From positions 620,001 to 684,000 of the forward strand of contig CAVZDD010000005.1 of the NCBI GenBank assembly GCA_963773945.1: a stretch of DNA of 64,000 nt, read 5' to 3'. The notes beneath the pieces were generated by a model. That model was given only the letters and a program-made list of their open reading frames with translations. It was not told the DNA's origin and made no database searches. Shown one piece after another: positions 44,218 through 53,232 of this stretch (its first letter is position 1; each line of letters opens with the position of its first letter). Source of the DNA: JAKIWV01 sp963773945. Lineage in GTDB: Archaea > Thermoplasmatota > Thermoplasmata > Lutacidiplasmatales > UBA184. Position numbers and translations under genes: made by a program.

Positions 44218-45024
44218 CTATCCGCGGACCGCCATAACGGGGCAGGGCGCGCTGCGGAACAGGTCTTCCACGAACCGGCGGGTGATGAGCGGGCCGCGGG
44301 CGTTCTGCCGATCCTCGACCACCATCAGGAACCCGTACCGCTCGCGGGACGCCGCCGACAGGATTAGGTCGGGGATCCGGTGGCGCTGGCCCAGCAGCGC
44401 TTCCGGCAGGAGCGTGTGACGGTGCCGCAGTTCGAGCCCGCGAGGGGAGCGACCGGTCTCCGGCGTCTCCTCGATCGTGAGGGGTTCGCTCGAGATCGTC
44501 AGGGAGATGATGGGGGCGCTGTCATGCTTGAGTGCCAGCGCTTCCGCGATCTCCATCGCTTTGGGAGACGGACCGCTGACGAACGAGGGGATCAGGATGC
44601 GGGAGAACGACTGCGTGGCGAGTACGAGCCGGTTTACGATGAGCACGTCGGGGTCGGCGTGTTGCAGGATCGTGCTCGCCGTGTGCCCCACGAACGGGTT
44701 CTGGCTTCGGGGGCTCCCGGCGAGCGTCATCAAGATCCCATCGACGGCGTGGGTGGTCGCGCTCTCGAGGATCTCGGCGGCCACGTCCGGCGCCACCCGG
44801 ACCTCGGGGTCGACCGGCACATCGATCGCGGCCGCCGTCTCGTGAGCCGGCACCACGATATGGATCGACTCCCGCCAAGCTTTGGTGATCTCGGGCAGGC
44901 TCACGTGGGGGATCACGTGGAGCAGCCGGATCTCCCCGTCCGCGTCCAGGAGCTGCGCCCCGAAGCGGATGAGGGGTTCGACCTCGGCGGCCTGGTTGAC
45001 CGGGATGAGCAAGCGGTGGTACAT
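44218..45024 (-). CDS. tandem universal stress protein in kdp operon
   Basis: 268 residues with two UspA-like domains: YHRLLIPVNQAAEVEPLIRF at the start, VDGILMTLAGSPRSQNPFVG and ADPDVLIVNR ending the first; SRILIPSFVSGPSPKAMEIA opening the second, with APCPVMAVRG at its end. The G-2x-G-9x-G(S/T) ATP motif is degenerate. It immediately follows kdpC. Bacterial KdpD sensors contain a Usp domain; here a free double Usp may play that sensing part. No KdpD or KdpE is seen. Confidence 0.85.
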   Translation of the reverse strand: MYHRLLIPVNQAAEVEPLIRFGAQLLDADGEIRLLHVIPHVSLPEITKAWRESIHIVVPAHETAAAIDVPVDPEVRVAPDVAAEILESATTHAVDGILMTLAGSPRSQNPFVGHTASTILQHADPDVLIVNRLVLATQSFSRILIPSFVSGPSPKAMEIAEALALKHDSAPIISLTISSEPLTIEETPETGRSPRGLELRHRHTLLPEALLGQRHRIPDLILSAASRERYGFLMVVEDRQNARGPLITRRFVEDLFRSAPCPVMAVRG

Positions 45025-45026
45025 CG

Positions 45027-45692
45027 TCAGACGCTCCGGTGTTCGTACGGGAGAAGTGCGAGGTCGAGCTTGAGCACATCGACGTAGGAAGGCCCGATAA
45101 AGCCGTAGAGCGGCGGTACGACGTGCGCGTTGACGAGCGCTTGGAGGAACGTCATCGAGAGATTGGTCGCGTGGGCGATCCGGGGGATCTGAACGAGGGC
45201 CGCTTCCGGGGTGAGGTCGGGGTCGAGGCCCGACCCGGAGACGGTGACGAGGATTTCCGGCACGGTCGCATTCACCGTGTAGGGTCCATACTGCTGCATG
45301 TACGCTTTCGTTTCATTGACCAGCGCGGGATCGGAGTAGCCCAGCAGCGTCGGCGACCCGTTGAACGAGTTGTAATCCTCCGGGGACGGCCGCTCCCAGA
45401 ACAGCCACGGCGCGGACAGGTTCTGGGCGATGAGACTCGACCCCACCGCGGTACCGTTCACGAAGATCAAGCTCCCGTTGGCCGACGCGGGTTCGAACTT
45501 CTGGGCGAAGACCGTGATGGCGCCGGGGTACGCCAATCCAAGGAGGAAGATCGTGAGCACGAGCAACACGATCGAGGCGCGTAGGTGCCCCCAGTACGGG
45601 TGGTGCGGGGGCGGAACGATCGGAACCTCCGTCGCGGTTTCGTCGGGAATCGGGTCCAGCGGGCTGGCCGGGCGCGGGGCGCGGGCCGTCAC
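45027..45692 (-). CDS. kdpC: potassium-transporting ATPase subunit C
   Basis: 221 residues. One N-terminal membrane helix (LRASIVLLVLTIFLLGLAYP) and the KdpC domain: GSSLIAQNLSAPWLFWERPS, YNSFNGSPTLLGYSDPALV, VTVSGSGLDPDLTPEAALVQ and PPLYGFIGPSYVDVLKLDLA. It stabilises the KdpFABC complex. ATG overlaps the kdpB stop (ATGA). Confidence 0.95.
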   Translation of the reverse strand: MTARAPRPASPLDPIPDETATEVPIVPPPHHPYWGHLRASIVLLVLTIFLLGLAYPGAITVFAQKFEPASANGSLIFVNGTAVGSSLIAQNLSAPWLFWERPSPEDYNSFNGSPTLLGYSDPALVNETKAYMQQYGPYTVNATVPEILVTVSGSGLDPDLTPEAALVQIPRIAHATNLSMTFLQALVNAHVVPPLYGFIGPSYVDVLKLDLALLPYEHRSV

Positions 45693-47812
45693 AGGAACCC
45701 TCCGGGCAGGCAGTGGGCGACCATGGTCAGGAACGACTGCCAGCCGGGGATCCCCCCCAGCCAGACCAGCAGGAAGTACACCGCCTTGATCCCCACGAAC
45801 GCGCTCACGAGACCGCCGATACCGTACAGGATGAGGTTCTGGCGCAGCAAATCGATGGCGCTCCGGGGGCGGAACGGAACCCCCCGCAAGGCGAGCGGGA
45901 TCAGCGCCGGGATCATCAACGCGTTGAACAGGACGGTGGACAGAACGGCCAGGTGAGGGTTGGAGAGTCCGAGGACGTTCAGTTCTCGGATGCCGACGAA
46001 CCCGGCGCCGGCGGTCGCGAAGAGCACCGGAATGATGGCGAAGTACTTCGCCACATCGTTGGTGATCGAGAAGGTCGTGAGCGCGCCCCGGGTGATCAGG
46101 AGCTGCTTGCCGATCGATACGACCTGGATCAGCTTCGTCGGGTCGCTGTCCAGGTCGACCATGTTGCCGGCCTCTTTCGCCGCGCTCGTACCGCTGTTCA
46201 TGGCGAGGCCCACGTCAGCGCGAGCCAGCGCCGGCGCATCGTTCGTGCCGTCCCCGGTCATCGCCACCAGGCGACCCTGCGCCTTCTCCCGGTTGATCAC
46301 CATCAGTTTGGCCTCGGGACGCGCCTCGGCGATGAAGTCGTCGACCCCGGCCTCCTTCGCAATCGTCGCGGCCGTCAGCCGGTTGTCGCCGGTACACATG
46401 ATCGTGCGGATCCCCATGCGCCGGAGCTCTGCGAGTCGTTCCTTGATGCCGGGCTTGACCACATCCTTGAGGAAGACCAACCCTACGGTCTGCTTGTTCT
46501 GGGCGATCACCAGGACCGTCATCCCTTGCCGGGCCGCTTCCGTGGCCGTGACGGCCAGCGACCGGGGGAGTTCGCCCGCGTACTCCTGGATCGCGGCAAC
46601 GGACCCTTTCATGATCTCCGTGCCATCGCCGAGAACGATCCCGCTGGTCCGTCGCTCGGCGCTGAACGGCAGGTTGCGGAAACTCCCCGGCTCGAGCCGT
46701 CCCGCTTGGGCGCCCCGACGCGCCGCGAGCCGCACGATCGACCGGCCCTCCGGCGTGTCGTCGAGACTCGACCCGATCATCGCCACCCGGAGCAGGTCGT
46801 TCATCTCGACCTCCGGCGCGGGCACGAGCTGAACGGCCAGCCGGTTGCCGACGGTGATCGTTCCGGTCTTGTCGAGGATCAGCACATCGAGGTCGCCCGC
46901 GGCTTCGACGGCCTTTCCGGATTTGGCGATGACGTTCGCCTGGGCGACGCGGTTGATCCCCGAAATGCCGATGGCCGGCAGCAGGCCTCCGATCGTCGTT
47001 GGGAGCAAGGAGACCAGGAGGGAGGCGGCGGTCGCGACATCGATCGCGGCGTACCCCGTGATCTGGCAGAGGTAGACCAACCCGAGCACCACGATGAACA
47101 GCGCGAGGGAGAGGGCGGAGAGGAGGACGTTGAGGGCGATCTCGTTCGGCGTCTTTTCCCGGGTCGTCGATTCGACGAGCCGGATCAGACGGTCCAGAAA
47201 CGACTGCCCCTGGATCGCGGAGACGCGCACCTGGATCTCCCCCTCGGCCACTTTCGACCCACCGAGCACGCTGGTGCGGTCCCCGCCACTCTCCCGGAGC
47301 ACTGTCTGGGACTCCCCGGTGAGCATCGATTCGTCGATCTGGGCAGCGCCCCGGACCACATCCCCGTCCGTCGGGATCGTTTCGGCCTGTCGCACGATGA
47401 ACACGTCGCCGACCCGCATCGTTTCGACAGGGACGGTGGTCTCCCGACCGGCGGCGTTGAGACGGTGGGCCGTGAGGCCTCCCCGGATCGATCGGAGGGA
47501 CTCCGCCTGCGCTCGACCCTGGGCTTCTGCGATCCCTTCGCTGAGGTTCGCGAACCAGAGCGTGAGGAAGAGCAGAACGGCGGTGCCGAGGTAGTAGATC
47601 TTGTCGTACCCCACCGTCAGGTCGGGGAAGACCTTCGGGTCGAGCATCACGATCACGATGAACAGGAAGAGCACGTAGACCGTGAACATCACCGGGTGCC
47701 GGATCTGCCGGCGGGGATCGAAACCGCGCATCGATTCCGCGAGGACGTAGGCGATCGAGATCCGGGACTCCGCTCGGACGTCGGCGCTGGGCCCGGAGGG
47801 GGTGGGCACCAT
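45689..47812 (-). CDS. kdpB: potassium-transporting P-type ATPase subunit B
   Basis: 707 residues. Catalytic subunit. Phosphorylation site VLILDKTGTITVGNRL, actuator TGES in ESMLTGESQTVLRES, nucleotide-binding KGSVAAIQEYAG, hinge AMTGDGTNDAPALARADVGL. Seven membrane helices in the KdpB arrangement. ATP hydrolysis drives K+ uptake through KdpA. It starts three bases after the kdpA stop codon. Confidence 0.97.
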   Translation of the reverse strand: MVPTPSGPSADVRAESRISIAYVLAESMRGFDPRRQIRHPVMFTVYVLFLFIVIVMLDPKVFPDLTVGYDKIYYLGTAVLLFLTLWFANLSEGIAEAQGRAQAESLRSIRGGLTAHRLNAAGRETTVPVETMRVGDVFIVRQAETIPTDGDVVRGAAQIDESMLTGESQTVLRESGGDRTSVLGGSKVAEGEIQVRVSAIQGQSFLDRLIRLVESTTREKTPNEIALNVLLSALSLALFIVVLGLVYLCQITGYAAIDVATAASLLVSLLPTTIGGLLPAIGISGINRVAQANVIAKSGKAVEAAGDLDVLILDKTGTITVGNRLAVQLVPAPEVEMNDLLRVAMIGSSLDDTPEGRSIVRLAARRGAQAGRLEPGSFRNLPFSAERRTSGIVLGDGTEIMKGSVAAIQEYAGELPRSLAVTATEAARQGMTVLVIAQNKQTVGLVFLKDVVKPGIKERLAELRRMGIRTIMCTGDNRLTAATIAKEAGVDDFIAEARPEAKLMVINREKAQGRLVAMTGDGTNDAPALARADVGLAMNSGTSAAKEAGNMVDLDSDPTKLIQVVSIGKQLLITRGALTTFSITNDVAKYFAIIPVLFATAGAGFVGIRELNVLGLSNPHLAVLSTVLFNALMIPALIPLALRGVPFRPRSAIDLLRQNLILYGIGGLVSAFVGIKAVYFLLVWLGGIPGWQSFLTMVAHCLPGGFL

Positions 47813-47815
47813 CGC

Positions 47816-49537
47816 TTAGCCCCCCGCTCCGATCTGGGTCAGCGGCCCGAGGGCGAGGGCCGGAAGGAAGAGCAGGGCCGTGAGGATAATGAGAAACAGC
47901 GTGAGGTAGATCATGAACGTGAAGCTCTGCGTCTTGAGGGTGCCCGGTCCGGGCGGCAACGGCGACTGGACCGAGAAGTAGTGCGAGATCATCAGCATGG
48001 CAATCATCGGGAAGAATCGACCGGCGAGCATCACGACGGCGCCGACGACGTTGAACCACATCGTCGTGTCGTTGACGTAGACCGAGCCCATCCCGCTGCC
48101 GTTGTTCGCCGCCTCGCTCGTGAACTCGTAGAGGATGGACGTGAACGTGTGGGCACTCGCGCCGACCCCCGCGGTCGGCAGTACGGCGAACCCGCCCAGC
48201 AACGTCGCGACGAGGGGTACGAAGATCAGCACGGGGTGCACGAGCAGCAGGGAAGCGGCCCATCCGATCTGTTGTCGGCCGATCTTCTTGCCGAGGTACT
48301 CCGGGGTCCGCCCAACCATGAGACCCCCGACAAAGATGGCGATCAGCGCGTTCGTGAGGAGGTAGCCCATCCCCGTCCCCACGCCGCCCGGAGTCGACTG
48401 GGTGAACATGCCGAACAGCATCGACATCTGCCCGATCGGTGACAAGGCCCCGATCGCCATGTTGTTCGCCCCGACGTTCGCGTACACGCTGAGCGTCTGG
48501 AACAGGGCCCCCTCCGGGAGCGTGAAACGGACTTCCTGGCCGGGCGCATAGAACGAATTCTGGGAGAGGGCGGCGATCGGACTCAGGTCGGGATTGAGGG
48601 CGATCTGTCCGATGATCACCAGCGCGACCGCGGTGAAGAAGACGATCAGGATCGTGCCCAGGTAGGGGAACGCCTCACCTTTCCGGCGCACCGCGCTGGC
48701 AAAGGCAAAGGGGCTCGAGAACGGGATGACCATCATCAGACCGATCTCGAAGAGGTTCGAGGCGGCACTCGGGTTCTCGAAGGGGTGGGCCGAGTTGGCC
48801 CCGAAGATGCCCCCGCCGTTGGAACCGATCAGCATGATCGACTGCCACGAAGCGACCGGTCCCAGCGGGATCGACTGGTTCGCGCCCAGCACCGTATGCA
48901 CCGTGGTCGACGTCGCAAAGGTTTCCGGCAAGCCGAGGAACACCAGGATAATGGCCCCCACGATCGACATGGGGACGAGGATGCGTACGACGCATCGCGT
49001 AATGTCGACGAAATAGTTCCCGATCGTGCCGTCCTTGCGGACAAACCCCCGGATGAAGGCGGCCAGTATGGCGAGGCCGGCCCCGGCAGAGAGAAACAAG
49101 GCCACTTCGAGCCCGAGGAGGAGCCCGCCCTCGGTCACCTGACTCTCCGTGACGAAGTGGACGAAGTCCGTGTTGGTGGAGAAACTGGAGGCGGAATGCA
49201 AGGCGAGGTCCCAGCTCATCGGCTGGATTCCCGGGGTCGCGCCCCAGGGGAACTTGTTCTGATACATCAGCAGGAAGAAGATCCACAGAATGAGGACCGC
49301 GTTGGACAGAAGGAACGCGACGACGTACTCGCGCACCCGCATCGAATGACGCGGATTGACGCCGAGGCCGCGGTAGATCGCCCGCTCGATCGGTCCGAAG
49401 AAGCCCTCCCCGACCGTCGGGCGATTCATGAACACTCGGCCCATGAAGCTCCCAATGTAGGGGGCGATGGCGAGGACGAAACCGAAGACGATCGCAATGT
49501 CTAGGTAGGACCCTAGGAAGGCGAGCGAATACGACAC
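47816..49537 (-). CDS. kdpA: potassium-transporting ATPase subunit A
   Basis: 573 residues, about ten membrane helices. K+ channel-like subunit with selectivity-filter loops such as ALHSASSFSTNTDFVHF, LIGSNGGGIFGANSAHPFEN, YEFTSEAANNGSGMGSVYVN and GTGMGYLLTNA. First helix LAFLGSYLDIAIVFGFVLAI. Follows the tiny kdpF by 15 bases. The operon order kdpF-A-B-C-usp implies induction under potassium limitation. Confidence 0.97.
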   Translation of the reverse strand: MSYSLAFLGSYLDIAIVFGFVLAIAPYIGSFMGRVFMNRPTVGEGFFGPIERAIYRGLGVNPRHSMRVREYVVAFLLSNAVLILWIFFLLMYQNKFPWGATPGIQPMSWDLALHSASSFSTNTDFVHFVTESQVTEGGLLLGLEVALFLSAGAGLAILAAFIRGFVRKDGTIGNYFVDITRCVVRILVPMSIVGAIILVFLGLPETFATSTTVHTVLGANQSIPLGPVASWQSIMLIGSNGGGIFGANSAHPFENPSAASNLFEIGLMMVIPFSSPFAFASAVRRKGEAFPYLGTILIVFFTAVALVIIGQIALNPDLSPIAALSQNSFYAPGQEVRFTLPEGALFQTLSVYANVGANNMAIGALSPIGQMSMLFGMFTQSTPGGVGTGMGYLLTNALIAIFVGGLMVGRTPEYLGKKIGRQQIGWAASLLLVHPVLIFVPLVATLLGGFAVLPTAGVGASAHTFTSILYEFTSEAANNGSGMGSVYVNDTTMWFNVVGAVVMLAGRFFPMIAMLMISHYFSVQSPLPPGPGTLKTQSFTFMIYLTLFLIILTALLFLPALALGPLTQIGAGG

Positions 49538-49552
49538 GTCCAGCCCTCCGAC

Positions 49553-49663
49553 TTAGAACGCGTCGGGCTGCAGCATCGTGTAGATCAGGTACAACGCGAT
49601 CGCGGCCGTCAGGGCCGTGAAGACGATCAGCCCGAGATGGGGGGCGAGAGTTCCGAGCAACAC
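49553..49663 (-). CDS. kdpF: KdpF small membrane subunit
   Basis: 36 residues from GTG 49663 to TAA 49553, immediately upstream of kdpA. One membrane helix (GLIVFTALTAAIALYLIY) followed by TMLQPDAF, matching the KdpF ending Y-L-x-x-x-L-x-P-x-x-F. KdpF is a lipid-like stabilising peptide of the Kdp complex. Too short for ordinary gene callers but well supported by position and motif. Confidence 0.8.
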   Translation of the reverse strand: MLLGTLAPHLGLIVFTALTAAIALYLIYTMLQPDAF

Positions 49664-49687
49664 GGTCCTGCGCGGACCGAAATCCCG

Positions 49688-49697
49688 AGTATTTAGA
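49688..49697 (-). promoter_or_regulatory. TATA-like box of kdp operon
   Basis: Minus-strand TCTAAATACT about 30 bp before the kdpF GTG, fitting a nearly leaderless transcript of the whole operon. Confidence 0.4.
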
Positions 49698-49794
49698 GGT
49701 GAAACCCCCATGCGATGTCGCCGCAGGGAAGGACATCCCCCCCTCCTCGGTCGGTAGCGTTCCGGACGACACCCGGGAGGGTGGGGGATGAAAT

Positions 49795-51516
49795 TCAGGC
49801 GGTGCCGGCGGGTTCCGTCTTCGTCCGGTTGCGCGACCGACGCGACATCTGCCCCACGATTTGCTTCATGGCACGTTCCCGGCGCACCTCGGCCCGCTGG
49901 TAGCCGACGTCCCGCGTTCCCTCCGTGAGGAGCACGATGACCCGCCCGACGGCGTTACGCCCCGTCCGTCCCCGGCGTTGGATCGTTCGGATTTCGCTGG
50001 GAATGGCCTCGAAGAAGACCACCAGGTCGACGTCGGGAATGTCGAGGCCCTCTTCCGCGACGCTGGTCGCCACGAGGACCGGAAAGAGGCCCGCGCGAAA
50101 CCCTTCCAGCACCCGGGCCTGCTCCTTCTGGCTCATCCCGGGGTCGTCGGCGTCGCGCGTGGCTTGACCCACGAACCGGCCCACCGTCCACCCCTCTCGC
50201 TGAAGACGGTCGTGGATGCCCTGGACGGTGTCCCGGTACTGGGCAAAGACGAGAATCCGTACCGGCCGACCCTGGGCCCCCTCCACGGTCTCTCGAACGA
50301 TCGTCGAGAGGAGGTCCAGCTTGGGATGGGACGGTTCTCGGCTCTTTTCCAAGAACCTGCGCCCTGCGGCCCGGGCGGCGGCGACCCATTCTAGCTTCAG
50401 AAAGGCGGCGTCGCCTTTGGAGACCTTCGGCTTCGAGGCGACCCGGTCCAGGTACTGGAGGAACGGCTCGACGCCCTGGGTCTCGAGACGGTCCTGGGAG
50501 TGATGGATGTGAAGCAGGATGAGTTGATGAAATAGAGGTCCGAATTTGCGGGTCATCGGGCCCTTGCGGGCAAAGATCTCTGCTCGGAGCGCGATGAGGT
50601 CCTTCACGGACAACGAGTTGATGGGCTTCTTCCGGAGGTACCCCATCTTCTGGAGCTTTCGGGCCTCCTCCCAGCCGGCCCGGAGCAGCAACTCCTGGAT
50701 CGCCTGGACCGGGCGGGGCAACCGCACGGAACGGAACGAGATGTCGACGGGTTGCACGTACTCCTTGACCCCGGGGTCGTCGCGACTCCGGGCTTCCACG
50801 CGCTCGACGTGAAGGTGGCGCACGACTTCCTCGACGCGCTCATCCTTGCCGCCCGGGGAGGCGGTCAAGCCCAGGATGTGTCCCCCGCGCGGTCGCTCGG
50901 GCCAGTATCGCTCGGCGATAGCCACGTAAGCGTACTTGCCGACCGCTCGGTGGGCTTCGTCGAAGACGAGGAGGCGGACCGATTTCAGGTCGTACCGGCC
51001 GGCGGCCAAGTCGTTCACGACGATCTCGGGCGTCGCAAAAACCGCCTCGGCGGAGTCCCAAGCTCCCTCCCGTTGAGGGTGGGAGACGGTGCCCGTGAAA
51101 CGGGCCCGGGTGAGGCGTCGGAACCACCGACCAAAGGTATCGGCGTGTTGCTGCACCAGCGGCCGGGTGGGCGCCAGGAAGAGGATCTTTCCTGGACCGC
51201 GGCGCAGGACTTCGGCGGCCACGAGTCCGGCGATCACGGTCTTCCCTAGTCCGGTGGGCAGCACGATGAGGGTGTCGTGGTCGAGGGCGATGCGACCCAT
51301 CTCGATCTGAAACGGCAGTGCGCGGAGCTCGCCGTCTTTGAGATACGGGTGAATGATCATCCCGTCCCGGACTTCCCAGACCCCGGGAAGAGCCGCGGGT
51401 CGTTCCTCGGGGACCGGCGAAGGCGGCGCCTCGGCGACCAGGCCAAAGTCCTCCAGCGCGCGCTGGCGACCGGGGGAGGGCGGCGGTGCGTTCTCCCGCG
51501 CTGCGCGAGCCGTCAC
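49795..51516 (-). CDS. FANCM/Hef-like superfamily 2 helicase without nuclease domain
   Basis: 573 residues. Motif I LIVLPTGLGKTVIAGLVAAE, Ia LAPTRPLVQQH, II LLVFDEAHRAVGKYAYV, III GLTASPGG, then a Hef-specific helical insertion (about residues 260-390) and helicase C-terminal motifs ATSVAEEGLDIPDVDLVVFF and QRRGRTGRNAVGRVIVL. Archaeal Hef normally carries an ERCC4 nuclease after this; here the chain ends with a basic tail. Probable fork-remodelling helicase. Confidence 0.9.
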   Translation of the reverse strand: MTARAARENAPPPSPGRQRALEDFGLVAEAPPSPVPEERPAALPGVWEVRDGMIIHPYLKDGELRALPFQIEMGRIALDHDTLIVLPTGLGKTVIAGLVAAEVLRRGPGKILFLAPTRPLVQQHADTFGRWFRRLTRARFTGTVSHPQREGAWDSAEAVFATPEIVVNDLAAGRYDLKSVRLLVFDEAHRAVGKYAYVAIAERYWPERPRGGHILGLTASPGGKDERVEEVVRHLHVERVEARSRDDPGVKEYVQPVDISFRSVRLPRPVQAIQELLLRAGWEEARKLQKMGYLRKKPINSLSVKDLIALRAEIFARKGPMTRKFGPLFHQLILLHIHHSQDRLETQGVEPFLQYLDRVASKPKVSKGDAAFLKLEWVAAARAAGRRFLEKSREPSHPKLDLLSTIVRETVEGAQGRPVRILVFAQYRDTVQGIHDRLQREGWTVGRFVGQATRDADDPGMSQKEQARVLEGFRAGLFPVLVATSVAEEGLDIPDVDLVVFFEAIPSEIRTIQRRGRTGRNAVGRVIVLLTEGTRDVGYQRAEVRRERAMKQIVGQMSRRSRNRTKTEPAGTA

Positions 51517-51574
51517 GGGGCGGTCAACGTCCCTGCCGCTAAGTCATTGCCCGGTCGAGGCCGGAGTCGCCGCG

Positions 51575-53090
51575 TTAGAGGAACCGGATGCCCCGCGGAA
51601 GTTCCCCCGCGTACTTTCGGAACCCCGCCGGCCAGCCCTCGGGGTCCAGGCCGCGCTGGGCCAGGAATGCGATGAGCCAGCGTTCGAGGCCGATGCCGGT
51701 GCACCCGGACCAGAGCTCTCCCTTCTGGGTCTTGATCGTGAACGCTTTCGTGTACTTGTCTCCCACAATCGAGAGGTTCTGGAACTCGAGCCACTCGGCG
51801 GAGTCCCGGGCGCCTCGGTAGGGGAGATAGGCCTCAAAGTCGATCGTGCCTTTGATCTGTTGGATCTCGTCCTCCACGCCCACGCCGCCGCTCTGTTGCA
51901 GGTAAAACGGCGTGACCCAAGCGGTCCGCCACTCGAGCTCCAATATGTGGTCGAAGACGTGCGTGTACCGGGTGAGGAGCTGCTGCCGGAGCTCGAGGAG
52001 TTGTTCCGGCGTTCCGAGGTAGACCGGCTCGATGCGGTGGAACTCGTCGACCCGTTCCAGCCCGTGCCGGCCGCCGCTTTCGTAACGATTGGAGATGGCG
52101 GCGCGGTCGAAGATCTTGACCGGAAGCATTTCTTGCGCGATGGTCCGACCGGAGAGCCACCAGTAGGTGGTCGGACACTGGGCGTAGCAGCTCACGGCGA
52201 CGGGGCCGCTCACAAGGTTCGCCAGCTCACCCTCCGGAACCTTCCGGGTGATCTTGACCAAGTCGGTGAACCGTTCCCAGTCCGCCGGGTCCCGGCTCTT
52301 GGGCTCCGCGACGTAGTAGAACTCGCCGGGCAGGCCCTCGAGATGGCCGGTCTTGAGGAGAATGTCGAAGGAGTCGTGGTGGGGTTGGATCACTTCCTCG
52401 AAGTGCAGCGGCCGGAGGACTTCCTCGACCGCGATCCGCTCCATCGTACGGAGCAAATACGCCGGCAGGGGTCCGAGGTACCATTTCCCCTTCGTGGGGC
52501 CATTTTTGAGCCAGTTGCGGCGCAGCATCGCCTCCGTCGGGTCGTCATGGAAGGAGAGCTCCCGGGTCGGACTCTGCGTGAGAAGCTTCCAGGACCTGTT
52601 CCTTACCCTGGTAGTGTTGCCGTCGGACCTTTTCCTCCACGAGTGTGACCGCCCGGTCGGACCAGTTGTCCCGGAGCGCCTCCTCGTCGAGCCCGGTGAG
52701 TTCGAGCGTCGCCACATTGCCCTCGAAGCGCAACTCGTGAGGAATGGGGAGCGACACGGCCGCCGTGGGGGGTTCTGGGACGTCGAAGGTGAGGCGGTAC
52801 CGGGTAGCGCGAACGGTGCGGACGCCGATCTTCTCTTTACGGCCGAGTTCCTCCTTCAGTCGGCGGGTAAGCGCCAGAAGGGCCTGGTGGGCCCGATTGT
52901 TTTCCGCCGAAAGGGAGAGCGTGATTCGCTCTCCTTCGAGGTTCCAGGAGCCCATCCGTCCCCCGACGCCTTTTCCCAGGCTTCGAGCCAATGCCTCTTC
53001 GGCCAAACCGGGGAGGAGCCCTTCGAGCGCGACGCGTCCGCCTGGTAAGGGCTGGCTCAGAACCAGCTCGGCTTCGAGCTCTCCTCGCAT
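51575..53090 (-). CDS. serS: class 2 (methanogenic-type) seryl-tRNA synthetase, +1 frameshift
   Basis: About 504 residues when joined. N-terminal tRNA-binding domain (53090-52596): WNLEGERITLSLSAENNRAH, RKEKIGVRTVRATRYRLTF. At about 52595 one extra base must be skipped after HYQGKEQ to go on as SWKLLTQSPTRELSFHDDPT. The catalytic domain has the features of type 2 SerRS: SCYAQCPTTYWWLSGRT, ESGGRHGLERVDEFHRIEPV, LEFQNLSIVGDKYTKAF, SGCTGIGLERW, giving the Cys/Glu/Cys zinc site. It charges tRNA-Ser. A cell needs this enzyme, so the shift is more likely an error or recoding than decay. Confidence 0.88.
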
Positions 53091-53232
53091 CGAGGGAGCC
53101 GACGCGGTGGGCGCGTAATAAAGGTGAGGACTGCGACTGGAACGGCGGGCCGAGAAATCGCCGTCTCCGCGGCGCTTGCGCGAACCCTTTTAGCCCCCCG
53201 CCGCTCGTTCGCGCCGATTCGGGGGCACGGGC

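Noticed and set aside
45713..48442. 909-codon open frame on the plus strand
   Set aside because: Antisense shadow of kdpB and kdpA, Arg/Gly/Asp-rich with no fold; caused by high third-position GC.
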